A stretch of 64,000 nucleotides of DNA. It comes from Voacanga thouarsii (taxonomy: Eukaryota > Streptophyta > Magnoliopsida > Gentianales > Apocynaceae). Where the stretch lies: assembly GCA_026120185.1 (NCBI GenBank), contig JANUWF010002024.1, positions 372,001-436,000 of the forward strand. Reading direction: 5' to 3'. The translations under genes were made by a program, and so were the position numbers. The notes under the pieces are model-generated. The model saw only the letters and a program-made list of their open reading frames with translations. It ran no database searches and had not been told where the DNA came from. This document shows, piece by piece, positions 47,448 to 59,220 of the stretch (its first letter is position 1; each line of letters starts with the position of its first letter).

Positions 47448-49810
47448 TGTAACACCTTGCTACCTAGGTCCGCCAAGGCCGGGGATGTCGCCCCGTCCAA
47501 AGGACAAAGGGTCTTTATAATTAAGTCACACAAATAAAATAGCGGAATAAAAATAATACTTTAACTTAAAATTTATTACAACCCAAGGATGAATCTAAGA
47601 TTAAATCCAAGAATTCCAAAAAAAATGAATCCATAATAAAGATTATCCACTCTCAACTCCCCAAAGTAATACATAAAAATGAATGACAAAATTCTCTTCC
47701 AAGGCAGATAGCGCTAGCTACTCATCCCCACAGCAGGATCGACCTGAAATCATGGCAAAAAAGGTTATGCGACAAAAATCTCAGTAAGTTCGTGTGTGTT
47801 TTGAATGTCCAGTGAAAACAGTTCGTGAATGCAGAGTATAAAATCTTTATAAGAGAAATACTGGCAAGCGATAAACCGCAGTCAAAATCAAGAGTGGCGT
47901 TTTAGCGTTTTCAACTATACAGGTACAACAAAATCAACCACTCAAAAGAAATGATTATAGGTTACAACACGTTGGGCCCCATAACCGGTCAAAATGCCGA
48001 CACTTTGTGCAGACTGACAAAAGGCAGGTGATCGGCCTCTCGGGCAAGATACTCCTCCTTCTTTATACCCAAACAACAACCGGGTGTCCATTCCGGCAAA
48101 ACACAGTCACTTGACTGAAATAAAAACTGTTAGCTTGGACCGGCATGACTAAGTAGTACTGACGTTTCTCTAAGTTGAGTTTATCTTTTAGAGGTGGCCT
48201 CCTGCCAGAAGACTCACTATTGCTCTTCAAAACTAGTACTACTAGCCTACCCATATTGAGTACTTAATGTAACTTATCCCACTTGGGAAAAAAATGAACA
48301 AAACATAGTTCCGCTTGAAAATGGCAATCAAGGGTTTCCAAAGTCTTTGTCAAAATCAGTTTTAGAAAGAGTTTTAAGTTTGAGTAAATCTGCTTATTGA
48401 TTTCCAAATAATTTGTCTGACTAAAATAAGAAAGGAGTCAATCATCAATTGCCTTTACAAAAATGAGTGTTCTTATACTCTACATTTGGCTTGCCATTAA
48501 AAAAAAATCATTTTTGGCATCAAACAGGTTTTATGCAGGAGCTTACCTGATCCTTACTCACAATAAAAGTCTCCAACAGTTTACCTAACCCTGCATAGGG
48601 TAAATACAAACCACAATCAAACTCAAGCCAAAATCTACTTTCACAAATAAAACTAACTCAACTCATTACTATAACCATGATCCTAGTGTCCCAAGCTTTA
48701 AGGCCAAATAATAAATAAAAAGGTTTATAAGCCAAGGCTAATTTTGATATTTAAAATAATTAGTGTTTTGGGAAATAAGTACCAATAAGTTTATGGTTTA
48801 AATCTTGCTAAATTAATTTAGAGTTTATTTGATGAAGGGTCCTAGGTGGTATTAGGTAAAATAATAATTTATTAATAATTAATTGCTAAAAATAATTGAT
48901 AATTAAAATTAGTTGAAAATAAAGTTTAATGAGACTTGATTGAAATATGATAAATAAATTTTAATAGGTTTCGGTTAAAAGATAATAATTAAATTTTAAT
49001 AATAAATATTTTACTTGATATGATTATTTTCATAAAAGGCTTTATCATTTTATATAATATCTATATATTTTATTTTTCTAGCAAAAGCTATTATTTATTT
49101 GACTAAAATATCCTTATTATATATATAATAATCCAAATCTACCATTCTTGGGGTTTTTTCGAAATTACTAACAAAAATCATAATATTAAATATTTTATTG
49201 AAGGAATAAAATTAGCTTAGGGACAACTAGATCATGATCATATTCCTATCGCTAACCACAATCATGAACATATACTCCCTCCAATTCATCAAATCATCCA
49301 AATCATGAATAAAAGCATAGATCTAAATTTATCAAGGCATGATCCAACCTTTACTAGCATAAACATAATCATGGCTTCAACAATCATACTTGAATACAAA
49401 TCCTATTCACCAACGGTGACATAATCTCTAACATGCTTGATCACATATATCACTCTCAACATGCAGACATGCATTGAACCCTAAAACATCATAATATCAT
49501 CCAAGATAAATCATCACATGCATCAACCCCAACTCTATCATATACACACATTCATTCATGCTTCAAACTCCACTCATCACAACAACACATGCTTGAACCA
49601 CACTCATAGCCCATCTTTTTGCAATATCATCCTAGAGACATGAATCTAGAGCCTAAAAAGAGGGTTGAAGGGACTTACTTGATTGATGAGTATTTTGAAG
49701 GAGTTTCGAATGGATCTCAACTCCTAGATGTCTAAATCCGTCCAAGGGAGATGAAAAAAGCATGGCCATTGGTGAAGAAGTCATTCGGCCAAGAGGGAGA
49801 GGGTGTTCGG

Positions 49811-49814
<4 letters not shown>

Positions 49815-49863
<49 letters not shown>
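49815..49863 (+). repeat. GA microsatellite
   Basis: A GA run of about 48 bp at the position of the GA tract of the array units, so the microsatellite predates the array. Confidence 0.92.
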
Positions 49864-49868
<5 letters not shown>

Positions 49869-51510
49869 AAGAATAAAGTCCATTAGCATGTTTATTCATA
49901 TACATATTAATTATAGATCAAAGGTTAGTGAAGATGAAGTTGATTGAACAAACCTACCTTGAAGGTGTTCTTGAGCCCTCACAAAAATTCTGATTTTTTT
50001 TTTATCCAAAAAAGCAAGTTAGATTTTGGATTTTGATGTTAAAAATGGTATGGATGGACTCACGGAAGTGAGTAGATGAAATTTGGAATTTTTGAAAGAA
50101 GTTTGAAGTGGTTTGGAGAGGTAATTAGGCGAAAGAAGGAGTAGGTGTTCTTGGTGTTCTATGTTTGCTTGAAGGTTGAAGAGAATGAAGAGAGTTTTGG
50201 TTGAAGCTGCCGAAATTCTTAGGGATTAGGGTTGGCCGAACTCTTTGAGGAGTTTTGGCAATTGAATTTTCTGGTTTGATAGGAAAAGGAAAGGCTGGTT
50301 GTTGAAATCTTGAAAGAATAATTTAGTGAATCAAATTTGGAAACAAAATATGTTGAGAATATCTTGATCAATGGAGAGCTTTTGAAAGCTGTGATGGCCG
50401 GCTGTTTGATCAGTGTTTTTTGCTGGATGAAAGCTAAGTGAAGAAGGTTAATGGTTTCCGAAAGGAAGGAGTGCAATGGTGAAGGAAAGGTCTGGCTGTT
50501 TGAGGGACATTTTATGGAAGGTTGCTAAATTAATATTGCCGGAATTTTGGTATTCAATCAAGGCATGATTGCAGTGATTTGTTGGAGATATTTTCGGGCA
50601 GCCATGTTTAATTTTCGTGCAGAAGCTTGGGGAAGACAATGGAATTCAGTTCATGGCTGTTTAAGAACGGTTTGTGCAGAAGAAAGATGATGTTTCGGCC
50701 AGGGCTGGAATGGAAAACAAAGCTGGAAAATTCTGTCCAGTGATTTTCGCAAGTTGGAAAGAATTTCTGAGCAGATTTTTTGCCATTGCTCAGTCGATTT
50801 TGCAGAAGAGTTTAAGGGGATTTTAGAGGTCTATCGAGGCTGGTTTCCAGCCTTCTTTATGGAGGAAAAACATAGCTAAGAAGCTGGGTGAATCTAGAAG
50901 AAAACAACTTGGTTTAAGACCACCTAAGCTGCGATTTTGCCCAGAAATTTTTCTGATTTTGCACAGCATTTGTGCAGTTCGAAAATGGTCAGAAAAATTC
51001 AGATTTCAAGCTGATAAAAAGGGCCATTTTCTGGCAGTATTTGGGAGGAAATAATGGCTGGAAATTTTGACACCTTGAAGGCACAAGAAGCTGGAAAATT
51101 TCAGTTCATTACGTGAAGGAAAATGAACCTAGCTAGAGTGAAGTTTAGAATGTTCACTAGGGGAATTAATTCTCTTGGAATCCTTTCCCATCTCTTCCAC
51201 ATTTTTGGTCTATAAGATGTCTTTCACTAAGACATTTTGAACCTTCAAAGCCACAGCACTTTACTGAAATTTCTAAAATGAAATTGGCTAGAACAAATGT
51301 GACCAATCTAACGAATTGAGAATTAAGGAAAATTAAGGATCAAGGAAGAATGAATTCCCTTAGGAATTTTGTGTAGGGCACAAGTATAGGATTAGGGTAC
51401 TCTTATCATGTCTCCCCTAGGATAATACCTCTACTCCACTCTAAAGCACTTAAGACAAAAAATACAACCTTCCAAAGTAAAAATAAAATTTAAGCATGAT
51501 AAAATTCCAA

Positions 51511-51580
51511 TGATGGGATTTGAACCCAAGACCTCAAGAATTAATTCCGAAGCTCTAACCACTACATCACAACAACTCTT
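51511..51580 (-). ncRNA. tRNA-like segment with A and B boxes (second LTR copy)
   Basis: Minus strand: GTGATGTAGTGGTTAGAGC (A-box-like) and GGGTTCAAATCCC (B-box-like), 32 bases apart. This copy fits the box consensus better than the one at 30473-30541. No full cloverleaf could be drawn. Confidence 0.5.
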
Positions 51581-51823
51581 GCTCTTATTTTCTCTCTAAA
51601 ATATTTTTCCTATTTAATCCTCAAGCTATCTCCATATTTTCACCTCAAGCAAAAATTACCATTTTGCCATTCTTACTCAATACTCACAATTAAGCCTTCT
51701 AGGCCACAAAACACAAATCCAAAGCACTTAATTTCATATAAAAAATATATTTAAGCATGCAATAAAATATGATATGCATCCCAACTCCCTTACTCTAACG
51801 TTGGTTTCGACTGGGGTTTCTCA

Positions 51824-51837
51824 TCCTCCCCTCCTTA
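51824..51837 (-). other. Polypurine tract of the chromovirus
   Basis: Minus strand TAAGGAGGGGAGGA lies directly before the 3' LTR start. Confidence 0.85.
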
Positions 51838-52000
51838 GAAGAATTTCGTCCCGAAATTTAAGCATACATCTATTTTAGATCGGGATACATTCGCTTAACC
51901 CATTCTTCTGATTCCCACATGGCATCTCGCGTGCCATGATGCTCCCACTGAACCTTGACCATCGGGTATGGGCAATTTTGACCCATCACACCCCCATTAA
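51838..52000 (-). pseudogene. Pol C-terminal (chromodomain) remnant
   Basis: The minus-strand frame reads YPMVKVQWEHHGTRDAMWES and then EEWVKRMYPDLK before a stop at 51870. This is the pattern V-K-V-x-W...A-x-W-E-x-E...Y-P-x-L at the very end of chromovirus Pol, where the chromodomain helps target insertion to heterochromatin. Only about 35 residues remain. The sequence then passes directly into gag-related sequence, so protease, reverse transcriptase, RNase H and the integrase core are deleted. This places the element among chromoviruses. Confidence 0.8.
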
Positions 52001-52084
52001 TATGGCCAATCTAATTTGACATAGCGATGCGCTGGATTAGAATAAATCAAAATATCTACATAATAGCAGGCTTTTCTTTTCTTA

Positions 52085-52935
52085 TTGCTTCATCTGCTTG
52101 TAGTACCTCTACATTCAGTCTTCGGCATTCACCTGAGATTTCTATCCTCACTTCCTGCGGCTCCAACAATGTCGGCTCGACTGGCCAAGCAAGCAAGCAT
52201 TGCTGGGTTTCCTTGGTTGGTACTTCTAATTTGTGGACAGTTATTCCTCATATGCGAAAGGTCTCTGCAAATAAAGCATTTCCGGTTCTCCTTCTTAGAC
52301 CAGCATTCCTTCATCTCATGTCCCCTCCTGCCTCAGTGATGGTAGGTTATTACATTTGCAGTGGCCCCAGCTAGCACAGTCCGTGCTTGTTTTCCTTTAT
52401 TTACGTGTTGCTGCCCTGCAGGCCTCTTAGGAGTAACATGCTCAGATGAGTTCGATGCTTTGCTCTCTACTCTACCTTTACCTTCATTCTCAGTACGAGT
52501 TGCGGCTTCCACCACAGCAGCATAAGTCATTAGTGGGAATGGTGCCAATACCCTCCTAAGTTCCTGTCTCAATCCCTTTAGGAACTGCCGAGTACGGTTT
52601 TACTCTGTATCTATTAGCCGTTGACAGTACTTGGATGAGTGATTGAGTTGAGCAGCGTATTGGGTTACTGTCATATTCCCTTGTTTCAAGCTCTGGAACT
52701 CATCTTCTCGCTTAGGGTTCCTTCGCTCGGTAAGAGTCTGCAGAATCCTGGCCCTTTTGCTGAATGCCTGGCCCATTGACACATCAATTGAAACTTTAAA
52801 CCCCGATCCCATATTCGAACCACTTCCTTCACCCCGGTTGGGTGTTTGCATCTGGGCTGTCTCGACTTCCGATGCCACTTGATCGGCTCCCGGAACCCTT
52901 CTACCTGTTGGAGCTGCACGGCACTTGGGTGACAT
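52085..52935 (-). pseudogene. Chromovirus gag with internal deletion
   Basis: Starts at ATG 52935 with MSPKCRAAPTGRR. It soon reaches EDEFQSLKQGNMTVTQYAAQ, a hallmark of the C-terminal half of chromovirus Gag. The usual 150-200 residues before that motif (the EAEHWW-type capsid core) are absent, so the N-terminus is joined to the second half. LRQELRRVLAPFPLMTYAAV follows, then a charged linker and a CCHC knuckle CFICRDLSHMRNNC (52236-52277, C-x2-C-x4-H-x4-C intact). Stops lie at 52597-52599 (a probable CAA-to-TAA after LIDTE) and just before GRRGHEMKECW. In an autonomous element Gag would build the particle and bind RNA. This copy is broken. Confidence 0.88.
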
Positions 52936-53326
52936 TCTAAACTATACCCAAAATGATAAGTTTATGCTTTTAAGTTTAAAACATTTTGAGCACGCATTCA
53001 CATTTAGGTTTATGTAAAAGAAAATCAGATGTAAGTTTTTTGTACATGATCAGATAATAGTAATGATATCAACTCATTTTAAAAGAAAATTTGATGATAT
53101 TATTTAGGGGAAAACCAAGTAATAAATAAAACTCATGCTTTTCATAAAAATCATACTTTCATAAAGAAGGGTTATCACACGCAATACCCTTTTATTCAAA
53201 AAAATAATCGAGCCCTACAAGCAACATGCTTCTGCGAAAAGGATAAATGAACAAAAGAATGCAAATCCTAAAATAGAGAGAGAGAGAGAGAGAGAGAGAG
53301 AGCAAATGCTGCTAATCTTCTATACT
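52936..53326. other. Spacer between the acidic ORF and gag
   Basis: AT-rich, with no frame longer than about 40 codons. It has a GA microsatellite at 53274-53302. Presumed untranslated spacer of the element. Confidence 0.6.
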
Positions 53327-54190
53327 CTACTCGCCGCTAGAGTCAGCAGAGGCATCTGGATCGTCAGAGGCTGGTTCCACGAGCCATCCCATGAAGCTAT
53401 CGGGTTTCCCCACATAATCCCTTGTAAAACCCGCACTCTCACTTGGCTGACCTAAATCACCCTCATTGACCCTCTTAGCTCTCATAGCTACCTTATAAAT
53501 CTCATCCAAAGCTAATCTAATCGCACCCTTAGGTGCAGGCCTCTCGTCTTCCGAGTCGTCAGGTCAAATAATCCCTCTCTTCTTAACTTAGCATCTACAC
53601 CCAGTCAATATCGAAGTCGCTCCTCTTAGGTCTCTCTTCTAGCTTCCCTTTCCCCTTATCTTCCATTCCTAAAGTGGGCTGCCTAAGTTCCCTTAATGCC
53701 GGGGTAACTCCATCCCTCAGCCTATAACCCTCATCACTGGACTCCTTGAGGTCATAGCAAGTAAAAGTCCTATCAAACTCACCTATCTTTGGGGTCTGGG
53801 GAGCCTTCATCGCATCCTCATCCTCCTCCTCTATCCCATCCATCTCTTCCTCACTCTCATCATCACCCACATCCCCAAACTCATCTGCCTCCCCTTCACT
53901 CAGCTCAGCCATCTCCTCATCTCCCTCACCCTCACTAACAAGCTCATCTATCTCATCCTCATCATCCCCATCATATTCACCTACGCCCCCATCAACCTCC
54001 ATCTCTGCCTCAACAACTGGTCATCTAGCATAGGTGGCTCAAGCTCCATCTCGTCCTTACTCAAAAACCAACCTCCCTCCGGCTCTGTCTCTGAATTAGA
54101 CGAGGGTGGATCTACTACAGGTAACGGGGTAGGTGGGTTCCCGCAACCAGTGGGCCAGTCTCTGATAGCCGATGTAACTCTTTTGACCAT
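53327..54190 (-). pseudogene. Extra acidic ORF upstream of gag
   Basis: Three minus-strand stretches in successive frames read as one protein of roughly 285 residues. The N-terminal part is 54190-53981 (MVKRVTSAIRDWPTGCGNPP, then SNSETEPEGGW). The middle is a very acidic Asp/Glu part at 54010-53595 (VVEAEMEVDGGVGEYDG, GDDESEEEMDG), followed by a TFTCYDLKESSDEGYRLRDG segment. The C-terminal part is about 53577-53327 (DDSEDERPAPKGAIRLALDE, PDSFMGWLVEP, ends DSSGE). Two small frameshifts (near 54010 and 53590) break it. It lies between the primer-binding site and gag on the sense strand, the place where some plant gypsy elements have an additional ORF. No catalytic motif, signal or membrane segment is seen, and I do not recognise the family. 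Confidence 0.65.
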
Positions 54191-54278
54191 CCTATAAACA
54201 AAACATAAGGATTAGCACCGGATCAAAATACTTAAGGAAATAAAAATCCAGAAAATCAACTGATTGCCTAAACCTAGG

Positions 54279-54290
54279 CACTGATACCAC
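54279..54290 (-). other. Primer-binding site of the chromovirus
   Basis: Minus strand GTGGTATCAGTGC lies next to the LTR end (TGTTACA then AG). It has one mismatch to the initiator Met tRNA complement. Confidence 0.85.
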
Positions 54291-54291
54291 T

Positions 54292-55051
54292 TGTAACACC
54301 CCACTACATAGGCCCGCCAGGGCCGAGGATGTCGCCTCGTCCAGAGGATGTCGCCTCGCCTATTTTATAACTAGGTCACACAAATAAAATAGCGGAATAA
54401 AAATAATATTTTAACTTAAAATTTATTACAACCCAAGGATGAATCTAAGATTAAATCTAAGAATTCCAAAAAAAATGAATCCATAATAAAGATTATCCAC
54501 TCTCAACTCCCCAAAGCAATACAAAAAAATGAATGACAAAATTCTCTTCCAAGGCAGATAACACTAGCTACTCATCCCCATAGTAGGATCGACCTGAAAT
54601 CATGGTAAAAAGGGTGATGAGACAAAAATCTCAGTAACTCCGTGTGTGCTTTGAGTGTCCAGTGAAAACAGTTCGTGAATGCAGAGTATAAAATCTTAGT
54701 AAGAGAAATACTGGCAAGCGATAAACCGCAGTCAAAATCAAGAGTGGCATTTTAGCTTTTTCAACTGTATAGGTACAATAAAATCAACCACTCAAAAGAA
54801 ATAATTATGGGTTACCACACGTTGGGCCCCATAACCGGTCAGAATGCCGACACTTTGTGCAGACTGACAAAAGGTAGGTGATCAGCCTACCGGGCAAGAT
54901 ACTCCTCCTTCTTTATACCCAAACAATAACCGGGTGTCCAGTCCGGCAAAATAAAGTCACTTGACTGAAATAAAAACTGCTAGCTCGGACCGGCATAACT
55001 AAGTAGTACTGACATTTCTCTAAGTTAAGTTTATCTTTTGGAAGTGGCCTC
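54292..55051 (-). mobile_element. 5' LTR of the chromovirus, interrupted
   Basis: Matches 47448-48200 base for base with few changes. It shows a small local duplication (GGATGTCGCCTCG twice at 54326-54357). It stops at GTGGCCTC where copia D begins. The remaining 3.6 kb of this LTR should lie beyond the window. Confidence 0.9.
55047..55051. repeat. Presumed target-site duplication GCCTC
   Basis: The five bases before copia D. The intact LTR has GGTGGCCTCCTGCC at 48195, so the insertion point is inside this motif. Confidence 0.65.
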
Positions 55052-56764
55052 TGTTGGGTATTTCAGGCTTGTATCCTATACGGCGCAGCGGAAAATAAAA
55101 AGAGATACCATCCCAAGACCCATCTATGTGTGAAAAACAAGACATAATGAGGGTAAATGTAACAGCTTTTACCTTTACGTGATCGTCCGAAGAACAATAA
55201 TTTCTTCTTCAAGTTTAGGCGCGATCCAGTAATTCTCGTGATCAACCTCCACGTAAGTTGAACGTTAAACTTCTATAATCACAATGTGTGATTATCTCTA
55301 ACAGTAATCCACACAGAGGAATACTCAAGCACTAAAATTTATGTGCTAGCAGAAGAAGATGGCGGCTAGGTTTTTCATTTAAGAAGAAAACGAGAGAGAC
55401 AGAACAAGAGGCTAATTTTGTGTATCTTGCTCTAGGGTTTTTGTGTCCAATTTCAGCTAAGGTTTTTCGTGTGTATATTCTCCAATATACACGAAATTCC
55501 CTTACCAAAAATAGGGGATTCTAATACCATTAGAATTCCCTAATTGTAATTAGGAACATCAAGTTCTCATAATTACAATTTAGACCATAAATTATAATTA
55601 ATTATAATTTGTCCACAACAACTTCTCTTTCTTGTAATTAACCCCACTATGTTATCAAATAACAACTTCAGTATATAATCCTCTATTGCGTGTGACCTAT
55701 TATGTTTCCTAGTCAATTGGTAGCGAACATGAATTAATCCAAACGTCTTTGAGATTAATAATCCATGATTAATTAGAATTAATCCTACTAATTCTAATCA
55801 GGATTGATCTATTAATTCATCAATTAATAACCCATATTCCCAGATCATGAGCGGTATCTAGCAACACATCATGACCACCCAAGAGTCCAGGAAGTCAAGT
55901 GGCTTGACATGAACCCTTCAATAACAAACTTCACTGCAATCAACTCCTTTCACCATACAATATCTCATTTGGTTTGGAGTACGGAATTAGTGCCAACTCC
56001 CTCCAGAATTAATTCTGGCCCGAATACAATAGTACTTGTACCAGGAACCCACTACTCTAGATGTGTATCAATTGGAACTGTTTCCAATATACAATTGCCT
56101 TGGCCAAGGACTTTCGAGTAGTAATTCCTACAAATGGCCGTGAGATATTCACCCCTACTATTAGGAGTGGTGAATCCTTTATTGATCCTCTCGACTACTT
56201 TCGTTTACCTTACCATGTACCCAATATCCATCCCATAGGCGGCCCTCGATCAAGCTCCGGAGATTGGAATCAAAGTACAAGGCTCAACAAATAAAGTACC
56301 TTGGAGATCTAAAGTCTAAGGATACTTGCACGTTTGCTATATTGAGATTATATCACTGGCACTAAATCGTTATCCATATGATTATCTCAAAGCTAGGTCA
56401 TCCAATGAACTTATTCCATTAACAAGCATCCATATGTTAACTTTGAGTATCTCAATACTCACGGTTATGAGAACCACCGCCTGATCAAATCAGGAAGTCT
56501 AACACATGCTATTAATGATGTCTTATCTCATTAATACTATAACTAGGGACTATTTAAGTACTAACACCATCCAGTGTAGTAGGAATCTCATATCATGATC
56601 TCTATCATGATTTTCTTAACACAATGTTGTACTACGGACTTTATCAAACACTTATATTACTAAAAGTAAACAAAATAAACCGTAAGATAAATAATGCATT
56701 TTATTAAAATAAAAAGTGTCATATACAATGTACAAGTGATTACCTCTAGGGCACAACACTAGTA
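55052..56764 (-). mobile_element. Copia D 3' LTR
   Basis: 1,713 bp. On the minus strand it starts TACTAGTGTTGTGCCCTAGA (TG mutated to TA) after the polypurine tract and ends GAAATACCCAACA. In the first 165 bp next to this end it differs from the 5' LTR (62521 onward) at 12 positions by eye, mostly transitions. Two open plus-strand frames at 55909-56294 are antisense to the conserved LTR core and are not genes. Confidence 0.92.
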
Positions 56765-56779
56765 AACTCCCACTTGCAC
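56765..56779 (-). other. Polypurine tract of copia D
   Basis: Minus strand GTGCAAGTGGGAGTT lies between the RNase H stop region and the LTR. Confidence 0.8.
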
Positions 56780-56786
56780 AAGAGAG

Positions 56787-57319
56787 CTAATCATTAATGT
56801 TTCTAATACCAAATGACTCAATATGACAATCATGTTTCTTCTGGGATAGTGCTTTCGTAAGCAGGTCAGCTATGTTCTCATCCGTGGGAACTTTCTCTAT
56901 CTTTACATCATTCCTATCTATGATCTCCCGGATCAGATGATAGTGTCGCAGTACATGTTTAGATCGTTGGTGGCACCGCGGCTCCTTTGCTTGTACAATG
57001 GCTCCATTGTTGTCACAATACAAAGTTATTGGACCAACAACACTAAGAAACACACCCAATTCCATCACCAACTTCTTGATCCAAATAGCCTCCTTAGCTA
57101 CTCAGAAGCAGCTATGTACTCAGCTTCTGTCGTAGAGTCGGTAATTGTCTCTTGTTTGGAACTTTTCCAACTTATTGCCCCTTTGCACAACGTAAACACG
57201 TAGCCGGATTGTGATTTGAAATCGTCTTCATCAGATTGAAAACTGGCATCAGTATACCGGTTTATTTTCAAATCACCTTCTCCATATACTAAGAACATAT
57301 TCTTAGTCCTTCGTAAGTA
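56787..57319 (-). pseudogene. Copia D RNase H
   Basis: Minus-strand frame: RTKNMFLVYGEGDLKINRYT, DASFQSDEDDFKSQSGYVFT, AISWKSSKQETITDSTTEAE, then after one stop (SE-stop-AKEAIW) the rest in the same order: KKLVMELGVFL, TLYCDNNGAI, RSKHVLRHYHLIREI and LLTKALSQKKHDCH. The acidic active-site positions I can recognise (Asp in YTDASF, Glu in TTEAEY, Asp in YCDNN) are kept. One stop codon and one frame change separate the two open stretches (57703-57098 and 57071-56787). It is nearly complete, unlike copia B. Confidence 0.88.
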
Positions 57320-58335
57320 CTTAAGGATGTTCTTTACAGCCGCCCAATGACCCTCACTAGGGTCGGATTGGTATCTGCTCGTTAAATTGAGAGCACAAGA
57401 TATATCAAGCCTAGTACATATCATAGCATACATGATAAATCCAACTGTCGAGGCATATGGAATCTTACTCATGTGATCCTTTTCAACTTGTGTTTTGGGA
57501 GACATCGACTTTGAAAGGCTTACACCATGTGACATGGGTAAGAATCCCTTTTTAGATTGATCCATGCTAAACCTCTTTAGCATTTTATCCATGTATGTAG
57601 ACTGCGAAAGACCTAGCAACCTTTTGAATCTATCTCTATAGATCCTTATTTCAATAATATAGGTTGCTTCACCAAGGTCTTTCATTGAGAATTGTTTGGA
57701 CATCCAAATTTTAACCGTTTACAAGACAGGTATATCGTTTCCTATTAGTAATATATTATCTACATAAAACAGTAAGAAAACGATTGCACTCCCACTAACC
57801 TTCTTGTATACACAAGGCTCATCCATATTTTGAATGAAACCAAACTCTTTGATTGTTTCATCAAAACGGATATTCCAACTCCTAGAAGCTTGCTTAAGTC
57901 CATAAATAGACCTTTACAGCTTAGACACCTTTGTGCCATCACTGGATGTGAAACCCTCAGGTTGTGTTATATACACTTCCTCAGTCAGATTTCCATTTAG
58001 GAAAGCTATTTTCACATCTATTTGCCAAATCTCATAATCATAATGAGCAGCAATGGCTAGGAGTATCCTGATGGATTTCAACATGTCTACTGGCGAGAAG
58101 GTTTCATCATAGTCAATACCATATTGTTGACGATAACCCTTCACCACTAGTCGTGCTTTATAGGTAACTAAGTTACCATCCATGTCCATTTTCTTCTTGA
58201 AAACCCACTTGCACCCAATAGGTTTGATTCCTTTAGGTGGGTCAACTAAAGTCCATACTTAGTTGTCGTACATGGAATCCATCTTTAACTTCATGGCCTT
58301 AAGCCATTTGTCAGATTCTGAACTATTCAGAACAT
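57320..58335 (-). pseudogene. Copia D reverse transcriptase
   Basis: Order on the minus strand: DVLNSSESDKWLKAMKLKMD, GCKWVFKKKMDMDGNLVTYK, DETFSPVDMLKSIRILLAIA, QIDVKIAFLNGNLTEEVYIT, YGLKQASRSWN, then the catalytic box as FYVDNILLIGND (about 57732-57770), QFSMKDLGEATYI and STYMDKMLKRFSMDQSKKGF. The second Asp of the YVDD box is Asn, which in this family removes a metal-binding residue. Stops occur after SMYDN (58259) and after SKL (57914), with a frame change near 57710. Most domains read through long open stretches, so the copy is moderately young. Confidence 0.9.
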
Positions 58336-58399
58336 CTTTGTAGGTAGTAGGCTCATCTTCATCTATGAGCAATACGTCATTATGGTTACTAATGAGAAA

Positions 58400-59220
58400 T
58401 CCATATCCCTCAGGTGCCATACGTATCCTACTAGATCTATGAGGTTCTTGTGTATTAGAAGGTTCATCTATTCTCTCAATAGATGTGGGGTTAGACGGTT
58501 GATCCTTGTTTGTTTGATCTTCATGAACTTCACTAAGTTCAATCTTACTCCCACTGTCCCCCTTGAGCATGTGCTCATTCTCTAAGAAGACGACATACTT
58601 CGAAATAAACAATTTATTTTCGGAGGGTCGATAGAAGTAATATCTAAAAGATTCTTTTAGATATCCCACAAACAAACACTTGTCAGACTTACTATCAAGT
58701 TTGTCTGACTGTGGCCTTTTAACAAAGGCAGGACAACCCCATACTCGCAAGTGAGATAACTTTGGTCTTTTACCAAAGAACATCTTAAATAGGGTAGTAT
58801 CAACTAATTTTGTCAGAACTCTGTTCAGTATATAATCAGAAGTTTCTAGTGCATGCCCCAAAATGATTTTGGTAGGTCTGCAGAAGCCATCATGGTCCGT
58901 ACCATGTCTAGAAGGGTCCGATTCCTTCTCTCAGATACACCGTTATGTTGAGGTGTATGTGGTGGAATCCATTGAGACAATATCCCATTATCTCCAAGAT
59001 AACTCAGAAACTCTTGACTCAAATATTTTCCTCTTCGATCAGATCTTAGAGTCCTAATACTTTTGCCAAGTTGTTTCTCTATTTCATTCTTGAAGTCTTT
59101 AAACCTTTCAAAGGCCTCAGATTTGTATTTCATTAAATACAAATACCCGTATCTTGAGAAATCATCGATAAATGTTATGAAATAGTTATAACCTCCTCTT
59201 GCTTGTATTAACATTGGGCC
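58400..59220 (-). pseudogene. Copia D integrase
   Basis: Core at 59214-58846: FITFIDDFSRYGYLYLMKYK (first Asp), TLRSDRRGKYLSQEF (second Asp kept; the usual GGE is RGK) and PHTPQHNGVSERRNRTLLDM (catalytic Glu). The C-terminal part at 58861-58400: YILNRVLTKLVDTTLFKMFF, HLRVWGCPAFVKRPQSDKLD, KCLFVGYLKESFRYYFYRPS and the variable acidic linker GDSGSKIELSEVHEDQTN. A frame change at about 58855 and a TGA at 59219-59221 separate it from its neighbours. Confidence 0.9.

Larger units (their letters stand above)
47448..51823 (-). mobile_element. 3' LTR of the non-autonomous chromovirus
   Basis: 4,376 bp from TGTAACACCTTGCTACC (its minus-strand 3' end) to TGGGGTTTCTCA (its minus-strand start next to the polypurine tract). 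It matches 54292-55051 (the other LTR of the same element) over the first 760 bp, and the solo LTR at 11787-30784 over its whole non-repeated length. The segment at about 48044-50033 corresponds to one unit of the nine-copy array and is present once. LTRs over 4 kb are known in Tekay/Del chromoviruses. No protein-coding sequence is supported inside. Confidence 0.9.

Noticed and set aside
51511..51580. Functional tRNA gene
   Set aside because: Only the A and B boxes fit. I could not form an acceptor stem or a normal anticodon arm.
55909..56294. Plus-strand open frames (also 63606-63818 and, minus strand, 10937-11302 and 43812-44021)
   Set aside because: They are antisense to a conserved non-coding block of the copia LTR core. 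Conservation reflects the LTR.
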